Assembly: GCA_007644065.1 (NCBI GenBank)
Contig: VJWN01000021.1
Span: 14,271-78,270, forward strand
DNA length: 64,000 nt
Origin: Margaritispora aquatica
Taxonomy: Eukaryota; Ascomycota; Leotiomycetes; Helotiales; Discinellaceae
Direction of reading: 5' to 3'
This document shows positions 44,594 to 56,146 of the stretch, in pieces. The position numbers were made by a program, and so were the translations under genes. How positions within the stretch are numbered: position 1 is the first letter of the stretch; each line of letters starts with the position of its first letter. The notes beneath the pieces are model-generated. The model saw nothing but the letters and a program-made list of their open reading frames with translations, was not told where the DNA came from and did no database searches.

Positions 44594-46083
44594 GTTTAGT
44601 AGAAGAAGAGAACTTTGGGTTTGAATGATGCTTTTCTGATGCAGGCCGGCTGAAAATATATAGGAACCATCTCCGTAGCTGGGGCAAATATTCGTTGCTC
44701 ATTATTCGGTTCCGATTGGATCAGCAATGTTCGTGATGCCAAGAGACCCTTCGAGCCTAAGTTAAGCGAGCTTGTGTGGGGTACAACATTCCAACTGGTA
44801 CTTAAAAGGGGGACAACTGTGTGCGTAAATTGCGATTGGCGAGAACAGCAGATGTTTTCGCTCGTATCCACAGAATTGGGCAAGGTACCCGAGGTTTCGG
44901 TTGAGAGAAGTTCTCGGGAAGGTTGTTTCATCCGAGCCTCGAAACGGTCCTCCGAGCCTTGGGATTGTCTTGAAACAGTATTATTCCTTTTTATTCCTTC
45001 TCAACGAAGAGGTGATGCTTGTCATCTCAATGGCTTTTGTTTCCTCAATGCCGAGGCTCAGAAGTATTGCATATTTGAACCTTGAGCATTAAACATTGGA
45101 CGCGATGACGATGGGCTGATTGCACAAACGAAATGAGCCGAGGCAAGTATGTCTGAACCCGAAAACGTATCATAAAGTGATGTTCGCATCGTAGTGATTA
45201 AGCAAGAGTTTTGCTCGCAAGCTTAGCACTGAGTTAGTGATTGTCATCTGATATCGCATTAGATCCACTGAAAAATGTTGCCTTTACAGTTTGACCTCTA
45301 CACATAAATAAATTTCTGACTCTTATTTCCAAGAATACTTTTTAATCGATATCAAGGTTTTGAGCTCTTACGAAATTGAAATCTCATACGCAGGGATATC
45401 TGCATGCTAACACCCGAAAGCCTATTCAAAAACTATTTACAGATGACGATTCATGAATCAAGCCATTGGATTTAAACGAACATGTCCCAACATAACATCC
45501 AAATACTTAAGCAACAGAGTCTTCCAAGTTCATTGCGCAATTTTCTTAGTGTCCATATGCTTTACTTCTGTGCACCTCCTTGTCGTATCGTTCGGCAATT
45601 CTTGGTCTTGAAGATTTATTGTTTTTTCTTTCGCCGCCGAATGATCCCGGGCTCTTAAACATGGTAATCTCGTTTAAGAATGAGAGAAACTAGTGTAGAA
45701 CTTGACTTCATATAGGATTCAAGTTGATCTATAGAGTCGCAAATATGTAAGACTGTGTCATTCTACTTCCCAATGAGATTGAAAGTTGCTGTATGTCGGA
45801 GACAAAAAGCGAAAATAAGTCCTAGACATAAAACAATGTGAGCATTGGAGGGGAAAGAAAAGATCTCGACCACACGCTATGACTTGGGCAGACATTGGTG
45901 TTCAATTTTTTCCCCCTTAGGATCTCTGAGGTGTGCATTCAACACTGCCCAATGTTCAACTGGATATCCTACATAAGGGAATGAGCCTCCAGTCTTTGTT
46001 CCTCACTCGTTGATATCGTCCTGAACACTGCGGATTCTTTGTGGTTGTCGACTTTCCTGTTTTTATCTTTTCTCGTTTATACA
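44594..46083. promoter_or_regulatory. cutinase upstream region and 5' flank of the dead protease
   Basis: 1.5 kb. On the minus strand a TATATATT box lies at about 44654-44661, 60-70 bp before the cutinase ATG. About 300 bp upstream, CCGAGG at 44889-44894 (CCTCGG on the cutinase strand) matches the core bound by FarA/FarB/CTF1 regulators of cutinase and fatty acid genes. The related strings CCGAGCCTCG (44933-44942) and TCCGAGC (44951-44957) lie nearby. Binding is inference. Confidence 0.45.
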
Positions 46084-46880
46084 ATGAAGCTCTTTATTTG
46101 GGCTATTTGCGTCCTATTGCAATGTGCTTCGGGGTTAACGTTATTTGATGGCGTCAAAGCTGTAGAAACGATGGCCACTCGCGTATACGCCGTTCTCTAT
46201 CCTTGCGCATTTGCAGCAACCCCTGCTCCAGGCACCAATTATCTCATATCCACAAATTTTGACTTTCTTGTGAATCGCGGTCAACCAGCGATCGCAATGA
46301 GCGCGGGCTTCGGTCACAGTAGCCTTGATGTCCACGACAACCTTATCAAAGTCTCCAAAGCCATTGTACATCCCAGCTACGATCCCTCAACCGGCAATTA
46401 TGATATCCTAATCCTCAAACTCGCCAAGCCAATTCCCGCCAAACACCTACCGCCCGCCTCTTTCTTCAATATCACAGATCCCACTCCGCCCGCCTACCCC
46501 GCGACCAACACAACAGTCACCGCCATTGGCTTGGGGGGGGGGGGGGTCGGAGCCCTAGCGGGCGGAAATACCGGACTCTACACGCTGCCGACGGCCGGGT
46601 AATTGACAGAGAAAGCTGCCAGGCCGCTCTCGATAGAGCCGGGAAGAATTGGAAGCTGACAAACCAAAGTCTGTGCGTGATGGCAATAGATGGGGAGCCA
46701 TGCATTGGCGACGCTGGAGGGCCGCTGATTATCAAGAGCACGGGTCGTCTTGTGGGAATGATTGGGAAGAATGTGACTTGTTCCGGTGGTTCGGTGCCGG
46801 ATGTTTATACGTGGCTTGATGATGCTGGGATCCGTGCTTTTATTGCTGGCGGTGGCTTTTCGAGGATTGAGCCAATGTAA
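46084..46880 (+). pseudogene. S1A protease homologue, dead triad and frame break at a G14 run
   Basis: Two halves of one S1A protein in different frames. The first (from MKLFIWAICVLLQC, signal peptide) runs to the stop at 46600-46602. The second, in the frame of 46677, continues GRVIDRESCQAALDRAG and ends WLDDAGIRAFIAGGG. They meet at 14 consecutive G (46533-46546), so a length change in the run explains the break. The His region reads YLISTNFDF instead of TAAHC and the Ser motif is GDAGGP (Ser to Ala), while Asp is kept (NYDILILKL). Position 226 is Asp as in the paralogue at 23832. Catalytic residues were lost whether or not the frame break is real. Confidence 0.85.
46533..46546. repeat. run of 14 G
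   Basis: Homopolymer inside the protease pseudogene, exactly at its frame change. Such runs are prone both to replication slippage and to sequencing error. Confidence 0.9.
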
Positions 46881-47286
46881 TAGTTTCACTGGAATTAGTG
46901 GACTTGGTGTAGTTGATGGAATTGGTATAGTTTGGGAATTGGGGAATTGGTGGAAGAGGAGTGGCTTCGTTATTGATGGATTCGACAGGAGCTGAGCATG
47001 TAGCCGCGAGGAGGAATGTTTGTGTTGATTCAATTAGCTTTTGGGTTAGTGCTTGTCTTCGTGAGAACACTGCCTCTTTTCATCTATCACTTCTCCTGTT
47101 ATCAATCACCTCAGAACCCCTAACTCCCTCCCGATAGTCTTCCTCTTTTCCCCCTTCATCGCAGTACTTCCAGTTTCCCTCTTGATATCAACATCCACAT
47201 CCACAACATCCTGCATTCTCGTCGCTTCGTCACAATATTCACACCTCATGACAACCCATTCCATGCCAATGATCTTTAAACTTTTC
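46881..47286. other. intergenic, nothing recognised
   Basis: 0.4 kb between two decayed genes, with a degenerate GGAATTG-type repeat (46891-46950) at its start. Confidence 0.35.
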
Positions 47287-47800
47287 GATTAATACCTCCG
47301 GCCCCAGAGCGGCTTTCCCCACTCCCGCAACGATCTCGCCTGGAACACGACATGCAATACACCGTACACTGCAGCGTTAACATCAAAGCCGGACAGGTAG
47401 TAGATATGATACAGATGTTCTAGTCCTACCGGAACACTGAAGGATGGCCGTAATCTGTAATTCAGCCATGCATTGAGAGCCCTACGCTTACGACCCACTG
47501 TTTTCTCCAAGGCCAGTCGATATTAAGCGAGTTTCTCTGGTCAAGAAAGGAGGTGGACGAACTGATAGTAACAACAGCACGCCAATCGACATCGCATGTG
47601 CTCCAGTCAGTAGATCTATCTCTTATCCCTGATCTAGAGATCTTCAACATCGATCTTCCTCCTCAACACCGCAAAATAATTCGAAATCATCAAACCTGTC
47701 ATTGCACCCAAGCACACGCAATAACCGCTCAACACAGCCGATCTCCATAAATTCACAGCCATACTCGATATTACAAGTATCCATCAGATGTAAGAAGTGA
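47287..47800 (-). pseudogene. relic of an NCS1 (uracil/allantoin/purine) permease, C-terminal part
   Basis: Minus-strand pieces match the last third of NCS1 transporters in order. They are VNLWRSAVLSGYCVCLGAMT, GLMISNYFAVLRRKIDVEDLYS, STDWSTCDVDWRAVVTI, then LRPSFSVPVGLEHLYHIYYLSGFDVNAAVYGVLH. The typical family run here is a membrane helix, D-Y-(F/Y)-hydrophobic-R-R, D-L-Y, W-x-x-G-(I/V)-N-W-R-A. The pieces are in different frames and stops interrupt them. The N-terminal two thirds are absent. It is a dead fragment; identification rests on motif order by eye. Confidence 0.6.
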
Positions 47801-49443
47801 AATCTGGTACGTGTCTGAGATCGATCTTCAATTCAACGCTTGTGGTATGGGAATCTTGAGCACAGTGTTGCATACTTGATGCCCAAAATAGATTTTTGGG
47901 TATGACAGACTTCTGAAGCCTACTTGCTGATGAGATTAGTTGAGAAAATGGGTGTTTCTAGTCGCTATAACTTGGTCGGGTTCATGCTGATGATGAAGGA
48001 TGGTCACATTTCTCACAAGTGTTTGCTATGAAAAGCCTCCCATTAATGATGATATAATGGAACGAGCATATCCTTGTGTGAAAGACGGCGGGGAATTTCT
48101 TCTCAATCAAAAAATACGCTAACAGATGAAGCGACACCATACGTATATGGCTATTCTGTACTATCTTGTGAAATGCTCGGCTTAAAAGGAAATGTTTCGA
48201 TCGCGATGGTAAGCACTCTCATGCGTTTCGTTGAAGACTTTCCCTAACACAATTAGGGCGCCGAATCCAATGCCAGACTCAAGACAATGGTAGGAGCGAC
48301 AACTACTGAGCTTGGCTTGAAACCCTCAATAGTTAGATGTCCTCTTTCTGGTGTTGTTATCACGGAGCTCTCTGTGCCGAATACAGTCTCTCGATGTTGG
48401 TACTTTGGTCGTACAGTACACAGGCTCAGAAGTACAAGTCCAGCTTTATGAAAGCAATTGCAAGTGTTCAACTTGCTTGCCACTCCCTGCTAACAAATCA
48501 AAATGGATATGATTGATGCCTAGTGGAATCCTCTTCTCGGAGGGTAGTTGATGTACGAAGAGAGGTGAGCAGTGGAGGAAACACAGTTGGGGTGTGTCAT
48601 ATTGCAACGCTCCAGCCAGAGAATTCACTATAGATAATGCGTGACTGGAGATAGCTGTGTAGTCGCTGCTGGACTTCTTGGGCATGATAGACCATGCCTT
48701 GACCCATTTTAATGAGAAGCAGCAGCTGAACAGAGAAATAAATCAAGTACCGTGGCGATCCAGGTCTTAGATCTTACCAACATCTGCATGTCCATCAAAA
48801 GCAGCTAAGATACCCATGCCAGCAATCTTTGCTCGCTGAAACTTTTGCCTCCGACCTCGACTTTTCGCTGTCTCGCTTCGAAGCTGATGATAACGGGAAG
48901 TTCTGATGTCCGCAGAGTACCAAAGACGACAACTTCCCGTTTCTGCACGAAGCTGAGGAGGATCTTTGGGTCTGGCCTCAGAATATGTAGACATGGTTGA
49001 GATACAGGTGTTTTCCACTGAAGCCTGGACCAGAGCCACTTAGCTCATGACGCAGCGTTGTCACATAAGACCTTTGAGAATTAATGCTGCGCATCTAACC
49101 AAGACTCAGTTGTCAAGGGAAGTTACTTTTGTTTGGATGTTGGAGATGTTGGTGGCTGATTCCGAGAACCTGGTTTGGAGTAAGGGATCGATCTGCTTCC
49201 AACATCTGCCCCGAACAACCAACGACCAAGCGAAAATTTACTGTCGTAGATTTCCGGTCCACGAGGTGCAAAAGCAAAATCAAAAGCGACGTCATTGGAG
49301 GATATATCCCCAACTTTACGATAAATAAAAACAAGCTTGCGTATCGAAATGCTTCAAGCTGGCACGCACTCAAGGTGAACTTTCGACCTTCTAAGACGCT
49401 TTCAAATCAATTCCACCAAATTTCTGAACCACGAACTGCAATA
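47801..49443. other. intergenic, unresolved ORFs
   Basis: 1.6 kb. Minus-strand ORFs at 48767-49039 (contains GMGILAAFDGHADVG) and 48446-48685 might belong to one broken gene, but neither matches a family convincingly. The right end is the leader of the next gene. Confidence 0.25.
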
Positions 49444-50124
49444 ATGTCAGCAAAAACAGAAACTGCTCAAGGCGCATCAACGCAAAGCAAGCAACTCATT
49501 CAAGGAATCGACATCCACAATGCCGACGCAGCTCATGAAGCCAATGCAGCAGCTTTGCGCAAACTCCCCTTCCAACGCAACATCTTCAACCTCCTCGCGC
49601 GCTCCTCAGGTCTCTTCATTTCACTCCTCGCCGCCATGAATACCGTTTTCAATGGCAATACGCGCACAATTGGCGTTCTCGACTAGCAACTCATTGTCCT
49701 CCAGCTCGCGGGTACAATCGATGCCGACTACGAGTTCTACGTCAATGAGCCTCTTGCCCGCAAATTTGGGCTTGGAGATGAGAAGATCGAAGCTTTGAAG
49801 AAGTCCTTGAATGCTGAAGAGTTGTTCGAGGTTTGCGAGTGGAGCGAGAGGGAGAAGTGTTTGGTCACGATGGTCGATGAGACGGTTAAGATGTACGGGA
49901 ACATGGAGGAGACCATCCAGCGGGCCAAGACGGTCATGACTGAAGACGAAATCGTGGAAGTCTACATTGTGTTGGGACTGTACGATATGATTGCACGCAT
50001 CACCAAGGGCATGCGCATCGACAAAGAGCTCCCTGCTGACAATATGGCTGATCTGAATGAATTCATCCATGGATTTGTTTTGGGCGATAAGGCGGAGCAG
50101 GAGAAGTCTAAGGGCATGAAGTAG
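49444..50124 (+). pseudogene. carboxymuconolactone-decarboxylase-like (AhpD fold) gene with one in-frame stop
   Basis: From MSAKTETAQG the frame is open to a TAG at 49684-49686, and then again in the same frame to 50124. Joined, the two parts have the length and order of fungal CMD-like proteins: LPFQRNIFNLLARSSGLF, then VLD-stop-QLIVLQLAG, DADYEFYVNEPLARKFGLGDEKIEAL, CEWSEREKCLVTMVDETVKMY and EDEIVEVYIVLGLYDMIARITKG. The stop falls where the family has a polar residue (often His or Arg) before the E/QLIVL helix. No intron can skip it. A single lesion means a very recent loss, a sequencing error or readthrough. The CMD function in fungi of this type is not well known. Confidence 0.75.
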
Positions 50125-53124
50125 GGCTGAGAACCAGCCAAGAAGAGTAGAATACTTTGAAAGCTGAGAATATTGTTGATGGGACGTTGATTATATGCTA
50201 TCCTGTTGGACGGCTGAGTGGTGATCTTGGTATAGTCTTGCAAAGCGGGTAGATGTGGCAAAAATCCGTAGAAATGGGAGGCTCTAGTCAATACATCGAA
50301 AAAAATTCCAATAAATATCGCTTGTTGAATTTGAATCGTTTCTTGTTGTGGTTGTGAAAGATAGAAGTGAAGTATCCTCGGTTCTTGTGCCTATCTGTTC
50401 AGCTGAACTCGAAGATCGGGAAATATATGACTACAAATTCGATGTTTCTATGACACCCAAAGCTTACTGCACAGTTGGCTGAGATGGAAAAGACCTCCGA
50501 GCATCCGATTGAGCTCCAAGAAGTAAGGGTTCCAATGTCGTGTAGGGCTTAGTGTCACACTTAAGTAGTACATCAGATTTCTCGGCACGAATTACCAGGG
50601 GATATCGACAACGGATCCGAACTCAGACCAAATAACTTGCTATGCTGATGAAGAAGTGTTAGCCTTACTCTACGGAAGTGAATGAACTAAAATGAGTGAC
50701 TAAACACGCTTGTATTAGAAAAGTTGTTAGGTGTGGCGAAAGTCTGGCTGGCTTAGGTACTGAAAAGAAATAATGCAGAGGTGAAGGGAGCAAGAGAAAC
50801 CAATCGATTCCATGAAGATTGTTTGCTCTCTAAATTCCCCTAATTTAGATTTACAAGAGTTTTAGTCCCAAATTATTGTATTGATTGAAGAGTTGGAGCA
50901 TAAGCTTTGGGGCACGTGTTATCTTTGATACCTTTGGCTCTCACCGCCTGGTTCTGCCAGTCGTTCGAACTGTATGGGGTGTTAGCTGTGGGCAGAAAAC
51001 GATGAAACACACGTAATCCCTGCCATCCATCGTATCATATGCAACACAGGGATCCACCATGAAGCTGACTAAACAGAAATGCACGAATTGACTCTGCCTT
51101 ATGGACCCCGCGTTTCATCCGCTCGGTGAGAGGAGGCAGAAAGTAAAAATGGTTCAAAAAAGTTCCAAAAAAAAAAAAGGTTTGGTTCGGATGGTTCATT
51201 TCACCCAAGTGCAAAATCCCATTAAATTGTTCCTCACCTGTAAGCACATGCTAAATCACCCTTTTATTTTATTCTAGTCGTTTCGCTTTTTATTCTCGCC
51301 GAGCTTACCCTAGTAATCTTTTTAGTCATCTCAAACCGCTCCAGCGATTAAAATGACGGTGTCTTACGGAGTATCAACGGAGTTGCACCGTCATCTTTGA
51401 TCTTTGCTTCAAAAAGAATATTATCAATCACGCACGACACTTTGGCACATCTAAGACGCCGCAGAAGCCTTCATTATTCTTTTTTTGAGCGTTGCTATTA
51501 CTCCAGTTGAAGAATACATTGTGGAAGATGTTCTCTCATTTTCCCAAAAGTTGAATTGCGTTTCGATTTCGAGGCGGGTTCCTCCAGCGCACGAGTGACT
51601 CTGGGTCCGGCCATGACTCAGTAGATTCTCGTGTCGTTCATCATGGCTCACAAGAGTGTGACACAATTCCCAAATAGGGTCGCTTTTGGCATTAGCTTCA
51701 GTCTAGAGCTGCGGAGATATTGTAGAGTACGCTTTGTGAATGGGCTTCTCTCGAAACAAAACCATTTCAAGTTTCAGGATTTAGCTTCCATCAGAAGCAT
51801 GAGAACGAGAGGGGGTGGTGGTGGTGAGCTAACAAGTTTACCTAAGGTAAAGTAGGTAGTTTACATCTATTGGGCTGAAGTTGGACAAGGATTGAAGGAA
51901 GAATGCTACTCGAATCTCTATTTGCAAAGGATGGATGGATAGGTATGCAATTGTAAATGCACCATCTTGCTATTTCTGATCAGGTACAGTAACTTACATG
52001 TTCTGGCTGAAGTCTATCCACAGCTTGAGCATACCATTACTCAGTCTCGATGCGCTGTCCTACATGTTATGCCCATGTTTTGCCATGCCATGCCATGCGA
52101 TGCCCCTCATTTACTGTACATCTCCACATTAGATGGATGTTGTGACGAATGTACGACATCCAAGTGATCCAACATTGCACACAGTGCACACAGTGCACAC
52201 ATCATACATCACACATCACACATCACACATGGCGAGTATTTGGCGACGTTGAAGAAGCCGCTTCCAATAATTGTTCCTCCCCCCTCCAAAAGCGTGTAGC
52301 GGTGAGAGACCGATTAACCCAATCATACCCCTCATCAAGGATAAACTACCGACCTATGACTGCATACCTGAACTTGTGGTTTTATATGAGGCGGTAACCC
52401 TGATTGGCTGCATCAAGCACTATCCGACCCCTTTGCCCCACCATCCACCTTCCAAATCCACTAAAATCTTTTAGTGCGGGCAGAGGTTCGGCTAACCGAA
52501 AATTCAATATACTTTTAGACTGGAGAACGCGACCTCACCTCTTTTTTTTTTCTCTTCCTATACCAACCTTCAATCCGCCCCCAACAGACAACGAAGTCAC
52601 ACTAAAGAATACTTACCAATATTCAACATCACTAAATCCTTCGTCGAGATCATGCCGCAGGCTATCGCTGAGCTGTGAACGCCCACTACGGGTAAGCTCG
52701 AACTGAGCTTGGCCCGTAGTCCTTCAGCCAACGAGACTTTCAATCAATAACGACCTCGAAGAAGAACCAGACAACCATTGTCAAGCGCCAAATACAGGCC
52801 CACATCAATAGACAATAGTCGTCACTATTACAATCTAATAACGACCGAAGTTGCGCGCTCACCACTCCGAGCTAGACTCCGTTCCGTTCAATCGTCATTT
52901 TCTTCGCCATCCCCGCTGCGACTCGACCTTTTCGTCCTCAGCCCTTCTTCTACTCCCTACCGCAGTTATACAACAATCTCAATCGACTCTCATACATATA
53001 ATCAAAGACCATTGAACCTCCAATCTACTCTGCAAGAGCTATATCACCAGCTTTACCTTCACCGCCGTACTAACAAACGCATACCCAATACCTACGATTA
53101 CAAAACAATTCAGAAAAATCCACC
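50125..53124. other. 3-kb gene-poor region with simple repeats and the leader of the next gene
   Basis: No gene is supported. It holds an A-rich run at 51164-51178, tandem CCATG units near 52082-52100 and the repeat block at 52175-52230. The last ~500 bp are C-rich with CT tracts, as in long fungal 5' leaders. Confidence 0.4.
52175..52230. repeat. tandem repeat block (CACAGTG then CACATCA units)
   Basis: Units of GCACACA/GTGCACACA are followed by four copies of about ACATCAC, read directly. Confidence 0.8.
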
Positions 53125-54819
53125 ATGCCTCGAAATCGGCAACCACGCGCCTCTGGCAGATCTGCGAGAAAAGTGACCAAGACATACGAATCCACGACCG
53201 ACAATGCGTCCGACAGCGACGACTCTTCCAACAGCGACTCTTATAATGGTGTGAACGATATATCTGAAGATGATGGAGATGAGCCAGATGTCGAAAGGGT
53301 CGAGGAGGAGCATCTCGAAGCAGCAGGGCTCGATGATGAAACTCCTCGACCGAGCATAAATGATGAAGGTGAGAGCTGGGAAGGCCTTTCAAGCGGAGAC
53401 GAATTGTTGTTGGATCCCGATGAATTTTTCGACGAGCAGATGATGCGCACCAATGCAGACGACCACGATGATGCTGATGTACAATCCACAGAACATGGTC
53501 ATAAGACAGTCAGGTTCAGCATGCTCGCTGATCTGCACTCTGACAGCGACTCGGATGGCGAATCGGTTGCATTATTTCCAGATATTCTTGAACAAGAGAG
53601 TCTGCATCCGGATTTTCGCAGGCATATAGAGCAGGATCCTTCTGACGATGAGGGATCTGATGGATCTTACTGGGATCATCATGGCGAGGAGGAAGATCCA
53701 GCACAAGCCTTACTCGTCGATGAAGACGAGGATAACGACGAGTACGATTCTGATGATTCAGACAATTTTTCCGATTTCAGTGATCTCTGTAAGTCGGCAA
53801 TTTTTCCCTTTTGAGATAAAAGCTAATTATTTTCAGCCGAGGGAACAATAGACGATGAGGATTGTCCCAAGGGGGCTCCCATAAATCAAGTGCAGGTGCA
53901 GCAAAACCCAACCAGCAGCAATGTATCATCGGCTGAAGAGGAGGTTGTTCGTCGGCCGCGTCCACCTCCGAAGGGCAGACACCTTAGTCGCCCTGTCATG
54001 GGAAAATGGATCCATTCTCTGGACAAGGCATTTGCCGTATCAGCGCCCGATGGGATAACAACTGTCATGTTCAATCATCAGGTCCTTAAGTCTGCAATTC
54101 CGATGGCGCCTGTGGTCCCAGCGCGTTCTAGGTCCCAATCCCAGATTTCCTTTGCACAAGATCTTGCCTCTACAATGATGAGCGATTCTGCAAACATCAT
54201 GATGAGTGCTGCATCCTCCAATCCATTTGGAGCGGCTGGATTGGAAGCATACTACCCTTGGACCTCCGTGACCGCCGATGGAACAATTTTGCAGGACGAC
54301 ACTTCTTCCGATCAGCATGACCTGGACGATCTTGATGACAATGGTGATCTGACTGAATTCTTCGATTTCGATGCCGTATCAAGCGATGAGAAGTTCACCG
54401 AAACAGAGGCAGATGTGTTTACAGATGCTACATGCGATCCACAGTCTACTCCAGCACGACCCAACACTGCAGACAATAAGGATCAACAATTCTTCCAGCA
54501 CTTGCAACACAACGGAGTTGGGACATTTCGCCGTGATCAACAACAGAAAATGTTGTTACACAACAACGTGGAGACCAAGGATTCACTTGCCTTCGGCGGT
54601 CCCGGCAGTCACTTGAATGGAACTTTGAGGGGAATCAAGTCTGGTCGTTTGAAGGAAGCTACAACCCCCATCACACCTGTCCGTAAACGGAAGGAGTCCA
54701 AGCCCATACCATACGCTTCAAGTCCAGGAAGCCCTCTACACCAAACACCCACAAACAGGAAGCGTAGCTTCGAGGGTGAAGAAGTCCGCGGTCACAAGCG
54801 GAATAGGAGTGTCGTCTAA
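53125..54819 (+). CDS. acidic, disordered, probably nuclear protein
   Basis: Two exons (53125-53788, 53837-54819; 48-bp intron with GTAAGT and CTAAT) give 548 residues. The N-terminus is basic (MPRNRQPRASGRSARK). The next ~200 residues are very rich in Asp, Glu and Ser. A more ordered, conserved-looking patch follows: RPPPKGRHLSRPVMGKWIHSLDKAF and DGITTVMFNH. The C-terminal part has basic SP/TP sites and a bipartite-like nuclear signal (VRKRKESK, NRKRSFEG, GHKRNRS). Acid blocks with several nuclear signals suggest a chromatin or transcription role, which is inference. I do not recognise the family. A long, pyrimidine-rich leader precedes it. Confidence 0.8.
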
Positions 54820-56146
54820 GATGCACTCTTGCTTTCATGCTTGGGACGTGTGGAGATACCATTTGCCATTTCGAAATCTTCGGATATATCTTTGATCTGG
54901 TACACATTACGCCAAGGATGGCATGAATCTGGAGTTTTCTCTGAAGACAACAGTTCATCCCTGACCTTGATATGACTTTGCTTTGGCGTCAAAACTTATA
55001 CCCAGGCCTGCCTGAGAATGGTTTAGACAAAAGCTTTGCTTCTTGCTTTTTAGACATTACACAAAAGTCGATTGCTTGATGATTTTCTTCCTATATTTTG
55101 CGTTTGAGATTTTCTTCCGTGGTTCTCTCCTATGTATGTGTTTGTATGTATGCAGGCACGCGCGCGCGCGTCCATGTCTGGTTGGCAGCTGAGTTAGTCT
55201 TGTCCAATCAATTTTGGGATTCTTCTCGCTCTTGGTTTTGGGCATGGTGAAGCTTGATGGAGAGGCAAAAGTCGACTTAGGAAAGAGGAAAGAGAAAAGC
55301 AACGAAGAATACACATGCGCTGGCATAGCACCCGGACCGCTCGACAATCGACTTCTTCTATGTCTTCCTATCCGTCTGTCTGTCAGAGTGGGCTGTTTAC
55401 CCGAATTCTCGGCGTTCAAGGGCCCGGCGCGGCATAGCATATCACAGGGAACTGGATGGACCTGGCTGGCATTTGGCGTCATGTTTGGGGGTGTTGGTGC
55501 GGATCACCGATGCTTGGGACCATGAATGACTGCCTTGCTAGGCACTCCCTGGAGTTCACCTCTATACTGTATGTAGATGTTCCTCACGGATGGAGATGAG
55601 AGGAGTTGTCAATTAACGAATTAAAAATCCTGTTTGTCTGATGCTTTGCTTGTGATTGTGATTCTGATGCCATGTCAATGAAGCTGCGAAATGCTTGATG
55701 AGTTGAAGTCCTCTCCTCCCTCCTCTCTCCTATCTATCGCCTGTCTTTCTGTCTCCACATAATCTTACATAACGCACCGCCTACCTACCTAGGAAATCTA
55801 GGAACCTAGGTGTCTGTCAATATAAGACCAAGACCACTGCAATGTAATCTTAAAACCACAACTTGTCTGCCTCTCGTTAATTTACACGAAAGGCTCGAGG
55901 TAACCTAGGTTAGGTGTTCACTTTTAAGGGTGAAATGAGTGAGGAAGCAAAATTCTTATGCCTCACAGTTAGGAGTGTCATGGAACTGGTAGGTAGCATG
56001 AGAAGATATATTTTATTTATTCAAGACCCTCTTTTCCAATCAAGCGCCAAAAACACCCATCATCATCAATCATGAAAATCTCTCTACAATAGGCGTACCT
56101 ACCCATCTTTACCGTATAGCACAATCTCGTGACGCCCTCTCAACGC
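54820..56146. other. intergenic, nothing recognised
   Basis: 1.3 kb. It contains a (CG)5-type run at 55159-55170 and several ACCTAGGT-like short palindromes around 55785-55915. The minus-strand ORF at 55057-55482 is not convincing. Confidence 0.35.

Noticed and set aside
48767..49039. ORF containing FDGHADVG, reminiscent of PP2C phosphatases
   Set aside because: Only this one short string fits; the other PP2C metal-binding motifs are missing.
49621..50070. 149-codon minus-strand ORF
   Set aside because: Antisense to the CMD-like gene, which has the matching family motifs.
52175..52230. Tandem block considered as a CRISPR array
   Set aside because: Units are 7-9 bp with no spacers, and the genome is eukaryotic.
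55057..55482. 141-codon minus-strand ORF
   Set aside because: No domain or signal; the reading runs through a CG repeat and low-complexity DNA.
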